From Synechococcus sp. BO 8801 (GTDB lineage: Bacteria > Cyanobacteriota > Cyanobacteriia > PCC-6307 > Cyanobiaceae): 64,000 bases of DNA. Within the stretch, counting starts at the first letter, position 1. Each line of letters opens with the position of its first letter. The stretch lies in the NCBI RefSeq assembly GCF_002252675.1, contig NZ_NQKY01000017.1, positions 1 to 64,000 of the forward strand, read 5' to 3'. The translations under genes were made by a program, and so were the position numbers. This document shows, one piece after another, positions 1 through 8,768 of this stretch. The notes beneath the pieces are model-generated. The model was not told the origin of the DNA, did no database searches, and saw only the letters and a program-made list of their open reading frames with translations.

Positions 1-252
1 CAGCCGATCCGGACGTCGGACGGTGCGCCGCAACGGCGCCCGCCCCCCCTGGCGCAGGGCGAGGGCGGTGGCGCCGGCACTGAGGGCCGCCCCGCCGCCG
101 GCGGCCGCCGCCATCCACAGGCCGATCGGCAGCGACGGGGTCTGCCAGGTCAGCAGCCGCAGGGCCAGGGGGGGGCTGGGGTTGAGGGCTGCCACCAGCA
201 GGGTCACCAGCAGCGGCGAGAGCAGGGGCAGCAGCAGCAGGCGTTGCAGCAC
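1..252 (-). CDS. LapA-like (DUF1049-type) small membrane protein, partial
   Basis: The 3' part lies beyond base 1; 84 codons are visible from a GTG start. The N-terminus is a leucine-rich hydrophobic segment (about residues 4-24). A short polar stretch follows, then a second Ala/Gly-rich membrane segment (about 45-65) and a basic stretch starting RQGGRAP. This two-helix plan with a basic tail resembles LapA/DUF1049 membrane proteins. It begins 11 bases after the ubiX stop on the same strand and is probably cotranscribed with ubiX. No ATG is available in frame upstream, so the GTG is the best start. The family call is by resemblance only. Confidence 0.5.
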   Translation of the reverse strand, partial: MLQRLLLLPLLSPLLVTLLVAALNPSPPLALRLLTWQTPSLPIGLWMAAAAGGGAALSAGATALALRQGGRAPLRRTVRRPDRL

Positions 253-263
253 GGTCCGGAGCG

Positions 264-914
264 TCAGGGGGTAGAGACTTCGTCCGGAGCGGACCGGCCC
301 ACGGGCCCCTGCCAGCGCTGCAGGGAGCCGAGCTGGAGGCCGAGGGTGTCGAAGACGCGAATCACCAGGAAGTCCACCATCTCACCGATCGTGGTGGGCT
401 GGTGGTACCAGGCCGGAACCGGGGGGGCGATGCGGGCCCCGGCCTCGGCCAGACGGGTGAGGTTGCGCAGGTGCACCAGGTTCCAGGGCAGCTCCCGCGG
501 TGCGATCACCAGGGGCCGTCCCTCCTTGAGGTGGACATCGGCGGCCCGTTCGATCAGATCCAGGGCTACGCCGGAGGCGATCCGGCCGACGGTGCCCATG
601 CTGGCCGGCAGGATGACCATGCCGCGGGTGAGGTAACTGCCGCTGGCGATGGCGGCGGCCTGGTCGTTCCAGCGGTGGCAGTGCAGCCGGCCGGAGCTGC
701 AGCCGGTGCGTTCACGCCAGAAGCGTTCCTGGGCATCGGGCTCCGATGGCACCCGCAGGCCCATCTCCGCCTGCCAGACCCCGATCGCCCCCCGGCTGGT
801 GACCATCTCGACCGGCAGGTCCTCCTCGAGCAGCAGCTGCAGCGCCCGCTCGGCCAGGGGCTGGGCGGAGGCGCCGGACACCGCCAGGACGACGGGAAGG
901 GAGGAGGGCGCCAT
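264..914 (-). CDS. ubiX: flavin prenyltransferase UbiX
   Basis: 216 residues. UbiX makes the prenylated FMN cofactor used by UbiD-type decarboxylases in quinone synthesis; it is a soluble flavoprotein. The family pattern is clear: an N-terminal SGASAQPLA nucleotide-binding loop, the PASMGTVGRIASG stretch where many homologues have a Cys in place of Ala, the RAADVHLKEGRPLV segment that binds phosphate, and a C-terminal PPVPAWY. Length is normal for the family. The ATG was chosen because translation from it begins directly with the flavodoxin-like beta strand (LPVVLAVSG). It starts 7 bases after the stop of the zam-like gene, so the two are probably cotranscribed. Confidence 0.9.
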   Translation of the reverse strand: MAPSSLPVVLAVSGASAQPLAERALQLLLEEDLPVEMVTSRGAIGVWQAEMGLRVPSEPDAQERFWRERTGCSSGRLHCHRWNDQAAAIASGSYLTRGMVILPASMGTVGRIASGVALDLIERAADVHLKEGRPLVIAPRELPWNLVHLRNLTRLAEAGARIAPPVPAWYHQPTTIGEMVDFLVIRVFDTLGLQLGSLQRWQGPVGRSAPDEVSTP

Positions 915-921
915 CAGCGGC

Positions 922-3240
922 TCAGCCCTCGTCCGCGGCGCCGGGGGCGTCATCGGCATCGTCATCCGGGGTGCCATCGGCGGCACCCTCCTCCACCCGT
1001 TCGAAATCCTCGGGCTGGAGCACCGCCAGGTCGATCTGGTGGCGCAGGGCGTCCACCTTCTGGATCTCGACATCGACCCCGTCGCCGACCATGTAGGTGC
1101 GACGGAACTTGCGCCCCACCAGGCGGTTCTGGCGCGAGCGGTACTCGTACCAGTCGTCCTTGAGGGAGCTGACGTGCACCAGTCCCTCCACCTGGGAGGG
1201 GGGAACCTCAACAAAGAAGCCGTAGCTCTGCACGCCGCTGATCACCCCGGGCAGGGTCTGGCCGACCAGGGGCTCGGTGTGGCGGGCCTGGGCCAGGGCC
1301 AGCACATCGGCCTGCAGCTCCTGCAGGAAGCGGCAGCGGCCGTTGAGGCGCTGGGCCAGACCGTGCTCCAGGCCCTGCTGGTAGGGGGCCAGCTGGCCGG
1401 GGGTCAGCAGGGGCCAGTCGGTGCTGCCGTGGCAGGCGTCGCTGGCCAGGTCGGTGCTGACCTTGTGGCGCACGCTGGGGCGGTCCTTGCCATCCACCAG
1501 CAGGCTGACCAGGAGCTGCTGGTTCCAGATGTCGGCGTAGTGGAGGGCCGGGCAGCACCAGGGCGCCACGGCGGTCTCCTCGCCTGCCACCGCATGGGGA
1601 CCGGCTTCGGCCGCCAGCTGCACCGGCCGCAGGGCGTCACGCAGCTGCTGCTGCAGGGGCCGGCCGCGATCGGTGGCGGCGAAGACGGCGGCGAGCTCGG
1701 CGGCGCTGGCGTTGCCGTCGGCACTGAGCTCCATCGGGATGTCGAGGGCCAGGGCCGCCTTGGCGACGTCGTTGATGTCGGTGGCCTCCGCCGCCGGGTT
1801 GAGGGCGAACAGGGCGGGCAGCTCCAGGGCCAGCAGGTGACGGCCCAGGGCCCGGTGGGCCACCAGCACCGCCTCCCGCAGGATCGCCACCGGATCATCG
1901 GCCGGCAGCTCCACCAGCCAGCCCTGCAGGGCCGCATCCGGGGCGGGGACCCGCAGGTCGCCGAGGCTGTCGATGGCGGGCATCGGCAGGTCGAGATCGA
2001 TCGAGCCGGCCCCGAGACGCCGCTGGAGCAGCAGGCCGCTCAGCTGGACCAGCTGCTCCAGCAGGGGCAGGTGGTCCTTGAGGGCCTTGAGGGCGGCGGG
2101 CACGGTGCGGGCCTTGGGCTTGCGCTCGGCCAGGGCCTGCATCGCGGCCCGGTCCACCCGGGCATCGGGCGTGATCTGGCTCAGGCTGAAGCGGAAGTGC
2201 TCGAGGACCCCCTCGGCGTCCAGCTCCAGGGCGACCGAGACCGCCGCCTGGCTGTCGCCCGGGCGGAAGCCGCAGGCCTTGGCGAGGGCGGAGGGCAGCA
2301 GGGGCAGCCAGCGCCGTCCCAGGCAGATCGCCTCGCCCTGGTCCCGCAGCCAGGTGTCGAGGCTGTTGCCCATGCCGATGCGCTCGGCCACGGCGGGACT
2401 GTGCACCCACAGCCGCCAGCCGCCCTCACGCTCCTCCAGGGAGATGGCGGGGAGCGCCGGGGCCTCACCGCCCTCCCAGGCCTCCAGGATCAGGGTGGGC
2501 AGGGCCGTCAGGTCGGCGCGGCCCTTGGCGGCGGGCTGCTTCAGGGTGGCGCGGGGGGAGGCCGGACGCTCCTGCAGGCGGTGCTTGGCCAGCAGCAGGT
2601 CGGTGTCGGCCGCTTCACCGCCGTGCACCGGCAGGCTGCGGGCGACATGGCCGGCCGGACCGAACTGGGCCACGGGGAAGCGATCGATCTTCACCTCCAC
2701 CACCGCCTCCTCGGCGGGGTCGAGATGGACCGCGTCCTCCTCGGGCAGGGCGACGGCGGTGAGCAGCCGGTCGTCGAGGGGGACGGCGACCAGCTGGCCG
2801 TCCTGCCGCTCGACCTGGGCCAGCAGGCTGGGGGTCTGGCGCTCGAGGATGCACTGCACACCCCCCTCCGGCGAGCGGCGGCGGCCGCCCTCGCGGGTGA
2901 TCTTCACCAGGACCCGATCGCCGTTCCAGGCATGGTTGAGCTGGTGGTCACGGATGTAGATGTCCTCACCGCCGTCCTCCCGCAGGGCGAAGCAGAAGCC
3001 CTTGCTCGAGCAGCGCAGCCGGGCAGGGATCAGCTCGGGGGTCTCGCGGGCGCGGAGCCCTTCGCCGTCCTCCTCCACCAGCCCCAGCCGCAGCAGGGCA
3101 TCCAGACCGATGCGCAGCTGCTGCTTGCAGGTCTTGGTGGTCAGGCCCAGCGACTTCTCCAGCTTGGCCAGGGCCACCGCATCGGTCGTGGAGAGGTGGT
3201 CGAGCAGATCGGCGACCGTGAACTTCATCGGATGGGACAT
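922..3240 (-). CDS. zam: RNase II/R-family protein, probably Zam (acetazolamide-resistance protein), RNB catalytic aspartates not seen
   Basis: 772 residues. Order: an N-terminal winged-helix/cold-shock-like region (about 1-110, containing SSKGFCFALRED), a degenerate RNB-like region (about 250-620), and a C-terminal S1 domain (about 660-735, GVISGVQSYGFFVEVP and VEGLVHVSSL). The acidic tail includes DDDADDAPGAADE. RNB landmarks are recognisable (LPLLPSALAKACGF; HPAPD-like NPAAEATDINDV). The DxxxxDxDD cluster that binds catalytic Mg2+ is not found where expected, just before WRLWVHSPAV. Cyanobacterial homologues next to ubiX are commonly named Zam; the name is given by context and length. RNA binding through S1 is plausible; nuclease activity is doubtful. 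Confidence 0.75.
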   Translation of the reverse strand: MSHPMKFTVADLLDHLSTTDAVALAKLEKSLGLTTKTCKQQLRIGLDALLRLGLVEEDGEGLRARETPELIPARLRCSSKGFCFALREDGGEDIYIRDHQLNHAWNGDRVLVKITREGGRRRSPEGGVQCILERQTPSLLAQVERQDGQLVAVPLDDRLLTAVALPEEDAVHLDPAEEAVVEVKIDRFPVAQFGPAGHVARSLPVHGGEAADTDLLLAKHRLQERPASPRATLKQPAAKGRADLTALPTLILEAWEGGEAPALPAISLEEREGGWRLWVHSPAVAERIGMGNSLDTWLRDQGEAICLGRRWLPLLPSALAKACGFRPGDSQAAVSVALELDAEGVLEHFRFSLSQITPDARVDRAAMQALAERKPKARTVPAALKALKDHLPLLEQLVQLSGLLLQRRLGAGSIDLDLPMPAIDSLGDLRVPAPDAALQGWLVELPADDPVAILREAVLVAHRALGRHLLALELPALFALNPAAEATDINDVAKAALALDIPMELSADGNASAAELAAVFAATDRGRPLQQQLRDALRPVQLAAEAGPHAVAGEETAVAPWCCPALHYADIWNQQLLVSLLVDGKDRPSVRHKVSTDLASDACHGSTDWPLLTPGQLAPYQQGLEHGLAQRLNGRCRFLQELQADVLALAQARHTEPLVGQTLPGVISGVQSYGFFVEVPPSQVEGLVHVSSLKDDWYEYRSRQNRLVGRKFRRTYMVGDGVDVEIQKVDALRHQIDLAVLQPEDFERVEEGAADGTPDDDADDAPGAADEG

Positions 3241-3371
3241 ACGCGGAGGATGGCACTGCCGGAGCAGCGCGGTGACCAGGGTGGTCCGGAGCGCCAGGGG
3301 GGTCGTCGGCCTCCTTGGACGGGGGATGGCCCGGCAGCGCCCGCCGTCACGGCGAACGTCACCCGGGGACT

Positions 3372-3713
3372 CTAAGGAGCGGGGGTCTCGCCATCCTCGC
3401 CAGCGGCCTCGGTGGTCGCGGCGGGGGCCTCGCCGCCGTCCGCGCCGGAGCGCAGGATCAGGCGGGTGCCGATGATCAGGAAGCCGGCGGAGGCCGCCAG
3501 CTGCAGTCCATCGGTGGGGATCACGCTCGAGAGAGAGCCCCCTGCCGCCGCCCCCACCAGGCTGGCCAGCACCAGGGCGAAGGCGCTGCCGGCGAACACC
3601 GCCCCGGGCCGGTTGGAGGTGCCGCTGATGCTGACGATGGCCAGCTGGGTCTTGTCGCCGAGCTCCGCCAGGAAGACGGTGGCGAAGGTGGAGGCGAGCA
3701 GGGCGAACGGCAT
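3372..3713 (-). CDS. single-domain Gdt1/TMEM165 family transporter (second of pair)
   Basis: 113 residues. It carries the E-x-G-D-[KR]-[TS] signature (AELGDKTQLAIV) in a first hydrophobic helix, with two further membrane segments. Members export Mn2+ or act as Ca2+/H+ exchangers. In cyanobacteria they occur as one two-domain protein (Mnx) or as two adjacent single-domain subunits (Hmx type). Here the partner gene lies 19 bases upstream and carries its own signature, so a heterodimeric exporter is the likely product. The C-terminal 25 residues are Ala/Glu/Thr-rich and polar. The start was taken at MPFALLAS because it gives a normal first helix; a longer frame upstream has no family similarity. 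Confidence 0.85.
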   Translation of the reverse strand: MPFALLASTFATVFLAELGDKTQLAIVSISGTSNRPGAVFAGSAFALVLASLVGAAAGGSLSSVIPTDGLQLAASAGFLIIGTRLILRSGADGGEAPAATTEAAGEDGETPAP

Positions 3714-3732
3714 GGTGCGGCGGGCGACGGAC

Positions 3733-4071
3733 TCAGGCGTTGAGGAGGTGGAGCGGCGCCAGGTGCAGCACCGCCTGGCGGCCCAGCCACAGCCCCAGGG
3801 CAACCATCAGGATCCCCGCCGCCCGCTCCAGCTGGTGGGGGGGCATGACGGTGGACAGCCAGCGCCCCAGCAGCACCCCCACCAGGCTGGAGCAGATCAG
3901 GGCGAGCGAGGCGCCCACGAACACGACGACCGGTCGGCCCGACTGGGCCGACAGCAGCAGGGCGGCCAGCTGGGTCTTGTCGCCGAGTTCGGCCAGGAAG
4001 ACGGTGGTGGCGGTGCTCAGGAACACCGTGATCCAGCTGGAGGGGGCTGGAGTTTCGGGGGTGCTGCTCAT
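3733..4071 (-). CDS. single-domain Gdt1/TMEM165 family transporter (first of pair)
   Basis: 112 residues with the AELGDKTQLAALLL signature in the first transmembrane helix after a short polar N-terminus, then two more helices. It is the partner of the next gene downstream; each supplies one half of the six-helix inverted-repeat fold. By family knowledge the pair should sit in the thylakoid or plasma membrane and protect photosystem II-bearing cells from excess manganese. Its ATG overlaps the stop of the YkgJ gene in an ATGA, so translation is coupled. The pair is the single-domain arrangement rather than the fused Mnx form. Confidence 0.85.
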   Translation of the reverse strand: MSSTPETPAPSSWITVFLSTATTVFLAELGDKTQLAALLLSAQSGRPVVVFVGASLALICSSLVGVLLGRWLSTVMPPHQLERAAGILMVALGLWLGRQAVLHLAPLHLLNA

Positions 4072-4451
4072 GTGGGCTGGCGGATCGTCCGCAGGAAACG
4101 GCGCATCACCGGGTGGCGGCCGCCCAGCTCGGCGCGGATCTGCTGCCGGCAGGAGGCGATGGCCAGGGCATCGGGATCGTCACCGGGCTGACCGAACAGC
4201 GCGACGAGCTGATCCACCCGGCAGAAATCGGGCCGCTCCGCATAAATGCGGCAGCGGCGTGAGCCGGTGTCGAAATGGCGGCACCAGCCGTCCTCCCCCA
4301 CCATCGAGAAGTACAGCTCCTGCTGGTCGGGATCGAGGGCCTCGATCGCGTCGCCCCGCAGGGCCGGGTCGAGGCGGCAGCAGGAACCGCAGCCGCTGAT
4401 GCACTGCCAGTGCTCGGGTCGGGGCACGGGGACGCCACGGGGTCGTTCCAT
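4068..4451 (-). CDS. YkgJ family cysteine-cluster protein
   Basis: 127 residues. The N-terminal [13 protein letters not shown] cluster and later Cys residues (DGWCRH, RRCRIY, PDFCRV, ASCRQQ) are typical of the YkgJ/UPF0153 family, thought to bind a metal (zinc or an iron-sulfur cluster). The molecular function is not established. It lies upstream of, and overlaps by an ATGA, the two Gdt1-type genes; cotranscription with a metal exporter makes a metal-related role reasonable but unproven. Length matches the family. Confidence 0.8.
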   Translation of the reverse strand: MERPRGVPVPRPEHWQCISGCGSCCRLDPALRGDAIEALDPDQQELYFSMVGEDGWCRHFDTGSRRCRIYAERPDFCRVDQLVALFGQPGDDPDALAIASCRQQIRAELGGRHPVMRRFLRTIRQPT

Positions 4452-4460
4452 TCACTCACA

Positions 4461-4498
4461 CCCGACGCCGTCTTCCCAGCCCGACGGCGTCTTCCCAG
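4461..4498 (+). repeat. 19-bp tandem duplication upstream of ykgJ and psb30
   Basis: Two head-to-tail copies of a 19-base unit (CCCGACGCCGTCTTCCCAG) differ at one base. They sit in the divergent spacer between the YkgJ gene and psb30. They may simply be a replication-slippage product; a regulatory role cannot be shown. Confidence 0.7.
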
Positions 4499-4571
4499 CC
4501 CAGGTCCGGCGCCAGCCATGACAACCGATCACGGCCACAGGGGCGGGGCCCTGAAGCGGCCGCCGGGCGAC

Positions 4572-6005
4572 CTACACTCCTGGCCGATTGTCCCCCTCGC
4601 CGGCAGCCGCACCATGGGTATCGATTTCCATCTCATCTCCAACTTCGGCGCCCTGGCCCTGATCACCCTGGCCGGTCCGGCCGTGATCTTCATCCTCTAC
4701 TACCGCCGCGGCGCCCTCTGATCGCTCCGGCACCAGCAGGTCGGCCAGGGCGTGGTACACGGGTCGGCGCTGGATGGCCTGGCCCGTGTAGGCCGCGATC
4801 ACAGCGGCGGCCACCAGGCCGGGCATGAGCTGCTGGTCGCCCGCCATGCGGATGGCGAAGGCGATCGTCATCACCGGCAGCTGGGTGGCTCCCGCCAGAC
4901 CCGCCGCCATGCCCAGGGCCAGGCCGAGGTGGGGATCCCCCGCCAGGGCCCGCACCACCCCTGAGCCGAACACCCCCCCCACGGCGAAGGCCGGATCGAT
5001 CAGCCCTCCGGGAATCCCCGTGGAGAGCGCCAGCACCGGTCCGATCAACCGCGAGACCAGGAGAACGACCCAGCCGGCGTCGATGGTGGTGTCCGCGTCC
5101 TGATCCAGCATCAGACGCATCAGGGTCTCGCCATCGCCGCCGCTGGCGCCACCGGTGAACAAGGTCAGCAGGGCCAGGGCCAGCCCGGCTGCCAGGCCGA
5201 GGCGCAGGGGCTGCCGCCGGGCGATCGGGGTGATCAGGCCCGTGGCACGCACCAGCAGCCAGGCGAACAGGCCGCCGAGGGCCCCGCCGCCGAGGCCGAT
5301 CGGAATCGCCCAGAGCAGCTGCTCGGTCTCCGCCACCGGGCTGGCGTTGATCCCGAGGGCGAACATCGGCTGGCCGCCGAGGCCGCTGACCAGGGCCGCC
5401 GCGCTGGTCAGCACCAGCGCCGGCCACACCAGCCGCTGCTGGAAGCTGCCGGTGAGCTCCTCGACCACGAAAACCATCCCCATCAGGGGGGTGTTGAAGC
5501 CGCCGGCCAGCCCGGCCCCCGCCGCTCCGGCCAGCAGGTGGCCCCGGCTGGCCCGGTGCAGCAGGCCGGGCCAGCGGCGCAGCAGGGCCTGACCCACGGC
5601 CGCACCCACCTCCACCACCGGGCCCTCGCGGCCCAGGGGCAGCAGGGCCAGGCTGGCGACGGTCCAGAGGCCCAGCCGTTCCCCGGTCGGGGCGGCGGAG
5701 AGCAGCTGGGCACCCCGGTGGGGATCCTCCAGGCAGAGCATCACCTGGGGAATGCCCGAGCCGGCCCCGCGGCGCCAGGGTCCCCGCTGGAACCAGAGCA
5801 GCAGCGGCACCAGGGGGATCGGGGCCAGGGCCAGCAGCCAGCCACTGGCGCTCCAGCCGCCGCCGCTGAACGCCGGCAGGGTGGAGAGCAGGCGATCCTG
5901 GAGCAGGTCGATGCGGTTGAGCGGCCAGCAGGCGAGCCCCACCACGGCCCCCAGCAGCGCCAGCAGCACCAGGGAACGCACCGGTACCAGCGGGGAGCGG
6001 CTCAT
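4572..6005 (-). CDS. ClC-family chloride channel / H+-Cl- antiporter
   Basis: 477 residues with about ten membrane segments. ClC signatures appear in order: GSGIP (anion site), [10 protein letters not shown] with the gating glutamate, and [13 protein letters not shown] with the internal proton-pathway glutamate. A modified third loop (GIPGGLIDP) and a C-terminal Tyr in RPVYHAL follow. Both glutamates favour an H+/Cl- exchanger over a passive channel. The start ATG overlaps the recJ stop (ATGA). The last ~50 residues are hydrophilic (Glu/Asp/Gly) and are encoded antisense to psb30; no earlier stop exists. This tail looks like a by-product of the overlap, not part of the fold. Confidence 0.88.
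   Translation of the reverse strand: MSRSPLVPVRSLVLLALLGAVVGLACWPLNRIDLLQDRLLSTLPAFSGGGWSASGWLLALAPIPLVPLLLWFQRGPWRRGAGSGIPQVMLCLEDPHRGAQLLSAAPTGERLGLWTVASLALLPLGREGPVVEVGAAVGQALLRRWPGLLHRASRGHLLAGAAGAGLAGGFNTPLMGMVFVVEELTGSFQQRLVWPALVLTSAAALVSGLGGQPMFALGINASPVAETEQLLWAIPIGLGGGALGGLFAWLLVRATGLITPIARRQPLRLGLAAGLALALLTLFTGGASGGDGETLMRLMLDQDADTTIDAGWVVLLVSRLIGPVLALSTGIPGGLIDPAFAVGGVFGSGVVRALAGDPHLGLALGMAAGLAGATQLPVMTIAFAIRMAGDQQLMPGLVAAAVIAAYTGQAIQRRPVYHALADLLVPERSEGAAAVVEDEDHGRTGQGDQGQGAEVGDEMEIDTHGAAAGEGDNRPGV
4614..4721 (+). CDS. psb30: photosystem II protein Psb30 (Ycf12)
   Basis: 35 residues: a short polar N-terminus (MGIDFHLI), one membrane helix ([16 protein letters not shown]) and the closing YYRRGAL. 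The AGPAV...RRG pattern is that of Psb30/Ycf12, a one-helix subunit at the edge of the photosystem II core that helps stabilise the complex. The gene lies wholly within the antisense 3' end of the ClC gene. A TACACT at 4573-4578 could be a -10 box, which would put transcription start inside that overlap; no convincing -35 was seen. Confidence 0.88.
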   Translation: MGIDFHLISNFGALALITLAGPAVIFILYYRRGAL

Positions 6006-7918
6006 CCTTCGACCATCCCCAGGGCCATGGCCGCCTCCCGCATCAATCCCTGAACGTAGGGGTGGGGCGGATCCCCGAGGGCGGCGGGGCCTGTGCCGTC
6101 GGATGGGATGGCGGAGCGCAGCTCCTCGCCGGCGGCGTTGCGGATCACCAGGCTGTCCCCCTGGCGGCGGCACCAGTAGGTGCGGTCGCGGCGCTGCAGA
6201 ACCACGGTGTCACCGCCGCTGGAGCGGATCGCCTCCAGCTCCAGCTGGAACCGCTCCACCCCCTGCCAGTCATCGCGGCGCAGGCGATAGGCCACATCCA
6301 CCGGTCCCGCCCACTGGTCGGGACCCTGCCAGCGCCAGCCGATCGCCCGCAGCCGCGTCTCCCCCTGGGCCAGCTGCAGCTGCAGGTGGCCGCCGCGCAG
6401 CAGCTTCTGCTCCACCACCTGGCAGCGGCTGCTCCAGAACAGGGGGGTGGGATGGCCGATGCCGAAGGGGGCGAGCCGCTGGAGCTGGCGCCAGAACTCC
6501 CGGTCGATGCGCTCCAGCCGCAGCAGGGCCTCGGGCTCCACCATGCGGCCATCGCCCGCCGACTCCAGCCAGCCGCTGGCCAGGGCGTCGAGCCGTTCCT
6601 GCAGCGCCGTGACGTTCTCGGCCCGCACCGTGAAGCCACCGGCGGCGGGGTGGCCGCCGTGGCGCTCCAGCAGCTCGGCGCAGGCCGTCAGGGCCCCATC
6701 GACGGCGAAGCCCTTCGGGGCCCGCACCGACGCCCGCAGCCGGCCTCCCCCTTCGCCGGCCAGCAGGGCCACGGGACGGCCGAAGCGCTCCACCAGCCGG
6801 GAGGCGACGATGCCGATGACGCCGTGGTGCCAGTGGCCCTGGGCCAGCAGCAGGAAGGCGGGCCGGCGGGGACCATCGGCCTCCAGCAGGGCCAGGGCCT
6901 CCGCCTCGATCGCACTGCAGAGTTCCCGCCGCTGGCGGTTGAGGGCTTCGCAGGAGCGGGCCAGCTCCAGGGCCTCCTCAGGATCCTCCGTCGTCAGCAG
7001 GTCCACCACCAGCTGGGGGTCCCCCAGCCGACCGACGGCATTGATGCGAGGGGCCAGCTGGAAGCCCACCGCCTCGGCATCGACCCGGTGCTTCTCCAGG
7101 CCCGCCAGCTGCTGCAGGGCCTGCAGGCCGGGCAGGGGGCTGCGGCCCAGCAGGGGCAGGCCATCGAGCAGCCAGCGGCGGTTGACCCCTTCCAGGGGGG
7201 CCATGTCGGCGATGGTGCCGATGCAGAACAGGTTGAGGGCGATCTCCAGCCCGTGGCGGTGGCGCAGGCGCCGGCAGAGGGCGGTGGCCAGGACGTGGGC
7301 CAGTCCCACCCCCGCCAGGCCCCGGTAGGGGGAGCCCTCCGGGGTGACGGCCGGGTGCAGCAGGGCCAGGTGCGGCGGCAGCTGGGGGGGCAGGGTGTGG
7401 TGGTCGGTGAGGATCACCTCCACCTCCAGGGCCGCGGCGCGCTCCAGGGCTTCGATGGCGGCCACGCCGTTGTCGACCGTGATCAGCAGCCGCACCCCGT
7501 CGGCCGCCAGCCGCTCGACCATGGCGGCGTTGAGGCCGTAGCCGTCGTCCATGCGGCTGGGGATGGCGGCCCGCGGGCGGGCGCCGAGCCGCTGCAGGAC
7601 CCCCACCAGCAGGGCGGTGCTGGTCATGCCGTCGGCGTCGTAGTCGCCGCAGATCGCCACCGCCTCCGCCCCCTGGCAGCAGCGCACCAGCCGCTCGACC
7701 GCCAGCGCCAGAGCCGGGAAGTGGGCCTCCGGATCGGGGGCCGCCTCCGGATCCAGCAGCTGGCGCACCGACTCGGCCGTCACCAGGCCGCGACGCCGCA
7801 GCAGGGCCAGCAGCTCACAGGGGAGGTCGGTTTCCGGAGCCCCGGCCGCCTCGGCGGGGCCGTCGCCGCCGAGGGGGGAGGGCAAAAGCCAGCGTCGCTC
7901 GTCGACGGCAGAGAGCAA
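6002..7918 (-). CDS. recJ: single-stranded-DNA-specific exonuclease RecJ
   Basis: About 638 residues. RecJ degrades single-stranded DNA 5' to 3' in recombination and mismatch repair. The DHH phosphoesterase core is clear: AICGDYDADGMTSTALL (motif I), ITVDNGVAAIEAL, and the DHH motif in ILTDHHTLPPQ. A DHHA1 domain follows with the GGHPAAGGFTV signature. The start is uncertain. The frame stays open upstream, but that part is antisense to the HAD gene and not RecJ-like. The only start codon close to the conserved N-terminus (ERRWLLP) is a TTG, chosen here. The ClC gene follows with an ATGA overlap. Confidence 0.88.
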   Translation of the reverse strand: MLSAVDERRWLLPSPLGGDGPAEAAGAPETDLPCELLALLRRRGLVTAESVRQLLDPEAAPDPEAHFPALALAVERLVRCCQGAEAVAICGDYDADGMTSTALLVGVLQRLGARPRAAIPSRMDDGYGLNAAMVERLAADGVRLLITVDNGVAAIEALERAAALEVEVILTDHHTLPPQLPPHLALLHPAVTPEGSPYRGLAGVGLAHVLATALCRRLRHRHGLEIALNLFCIGTIADMAPLEGVNRRWLLDGLPLLGRSPLPGLQALQQLAGLEKHRVDAEAVGFQLAPRINAVGRLGDPQLVVDLLTTEDPEEALELARSCEALNRQRRELCSAIEAEALALLEADGPRRPAFLLLAQGHWHHGVIGIVASRLVERFGRPVALLAGEGGGRLRASVRAPKGFAVDGALTACAELLERHGGHPAAGGFTVRAENVTALQERLDALASGWLESAGDGRMVEPEALLRLERIDREFWRQLQRLAPFGIGHPTPLFWSSRCQVVEQKLLRGGHLQLQLAQGETRLRAIGWRWQGPDQWAGPVDVAYRLRRDDWQGVERFQLELEAIRSSGGDTVVLQRRDRTYWCRRQGDSLVIRNAAGEELRSAIPSDGTGPAALGDPPHPYVQGLMREAAMALGMVEG

Positions 7919-8006
7919 CGAGGGGCAGGCGGGGCCCCCGCATTGTGGAAGCCGGGGCCGCAGGGCGCACCCCTTAGCCTGACTCCCTACACAAGCGCGG
8001 CGTCCG

Positions 8007-8768
8007 ATGGCCCCGGCCCTGTCGGCCCTGCTCTGGGACGTGGACGGCACCCTGGCCGAGACGGAGTTCGAGGGCCACCGGGTGGCCTTCAACCGCAGTT
8101 TCGAGGCCTCCGGGCTGCCCTGGCGCTGGGACCGGCCCACCTATGGGCGGCTGCTGGCGGTGGGCGGCGGCCACGAACGGATCACCGCCTTCCTGGAGCA
8201 GGTGGAGGGCCGCACGCCGGAGCGGGGGAGGGTGGAGCAACTGCAGCGCCGCAAGCAGGCGATTTATGCCGAGCTGGTGCAGCAGGGCCGCCTCGCCCTG
8301 AGGCCCGGGGTGGCCCGGCTGGTGGCGGATGCTGCGGCGGCAGGCCTGCGGCAGGGGATCGTCACCACCAGCGGCCGCAGCGCGGTGCAGGCCCTGCTGG
8401 AGGGGGCCCCGCCGGCCCTGGCCCGGGCCTTCGACTTCTGGGTCTGCGGTGACGACGTTGCCCGCAAGAAGCCCGATCCGGAGGCCTACCGGCTGGCGCT
8501 GGCACGGCTAGCCGGAGCGTTGGGTGGCGTGATGGTGCTCGAGGACTCCCCGGCCGGGCTGGCGGCGGCCACCGGCGCCGGGCTGCCCTGTCTGGTCTGC
8601 CTGAGCGCGGCGACGCGGGAGGAGCCGGAGGCTCGCTTCAGCGCCGCCAGGGCCGTGGTCGAGAGCCTGGAGGAGCCCGGGGCCACGGTCGTGGTGCGCC
8701 GGGGGCCACCTTGCCCCGAGGGCCAGGTGACGCTGTCGTGGCTGGAGCGCCTGCTGGACACGCCATGA
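8007..8768 (+). CDS. HAD-superfamily phosphatase, CbbY-like
   Basis: 253 residues. HAD motif I (LLWDVDGTLAETE, nucleophile Asp plus general acid), motif II (GIVTTSGRS), motif III lysines (ARKKPDPE) and motif IV (VLEDSPAG) are intact, with an alpha-helical C1 cap between I and II. The layout matches the CbbY/CbbZ/Gph group. CbbY in photosynthetic bacteria removes xylulose-1,5-bisphosphate, an inhibitory Rubisco by-product, so that substrate is reasonable but inferred. The stop overlaps the ycf20 start (ATGA). Confidence 0.85.
   Translation: MAPALSALLWDVDGTLAETEFEGHRVAFNRSFEASGLPWRWDRPTYGRLLAVGGGHERITAFLEQVEGRTPERGRVEQLQRRKQAIYAELVQQGRLALRPGVARLVADAAAAGLRQGIVTTSGRSAVQALLEGAPPALARAFDFWVCGDDVARKKPDPEAYRLALARLAGALGGVMVLEDSPAGLAAATGAGLPCLVCLSAATREEPEARFSAARAVVESLEEPGATVVVRRGPPCPEGQVTLSWLERLLDTP

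Noticed and set aside
649-3375. Long plus-strand open frame (908 codons) across the ubiX-zam region
   Set aside because: It is an antisense shadow of high-GC minus-strand genes: Gln/Gly/His-rich, no known motifs, and incompatible with the clear UbiX and RNase II-family products.
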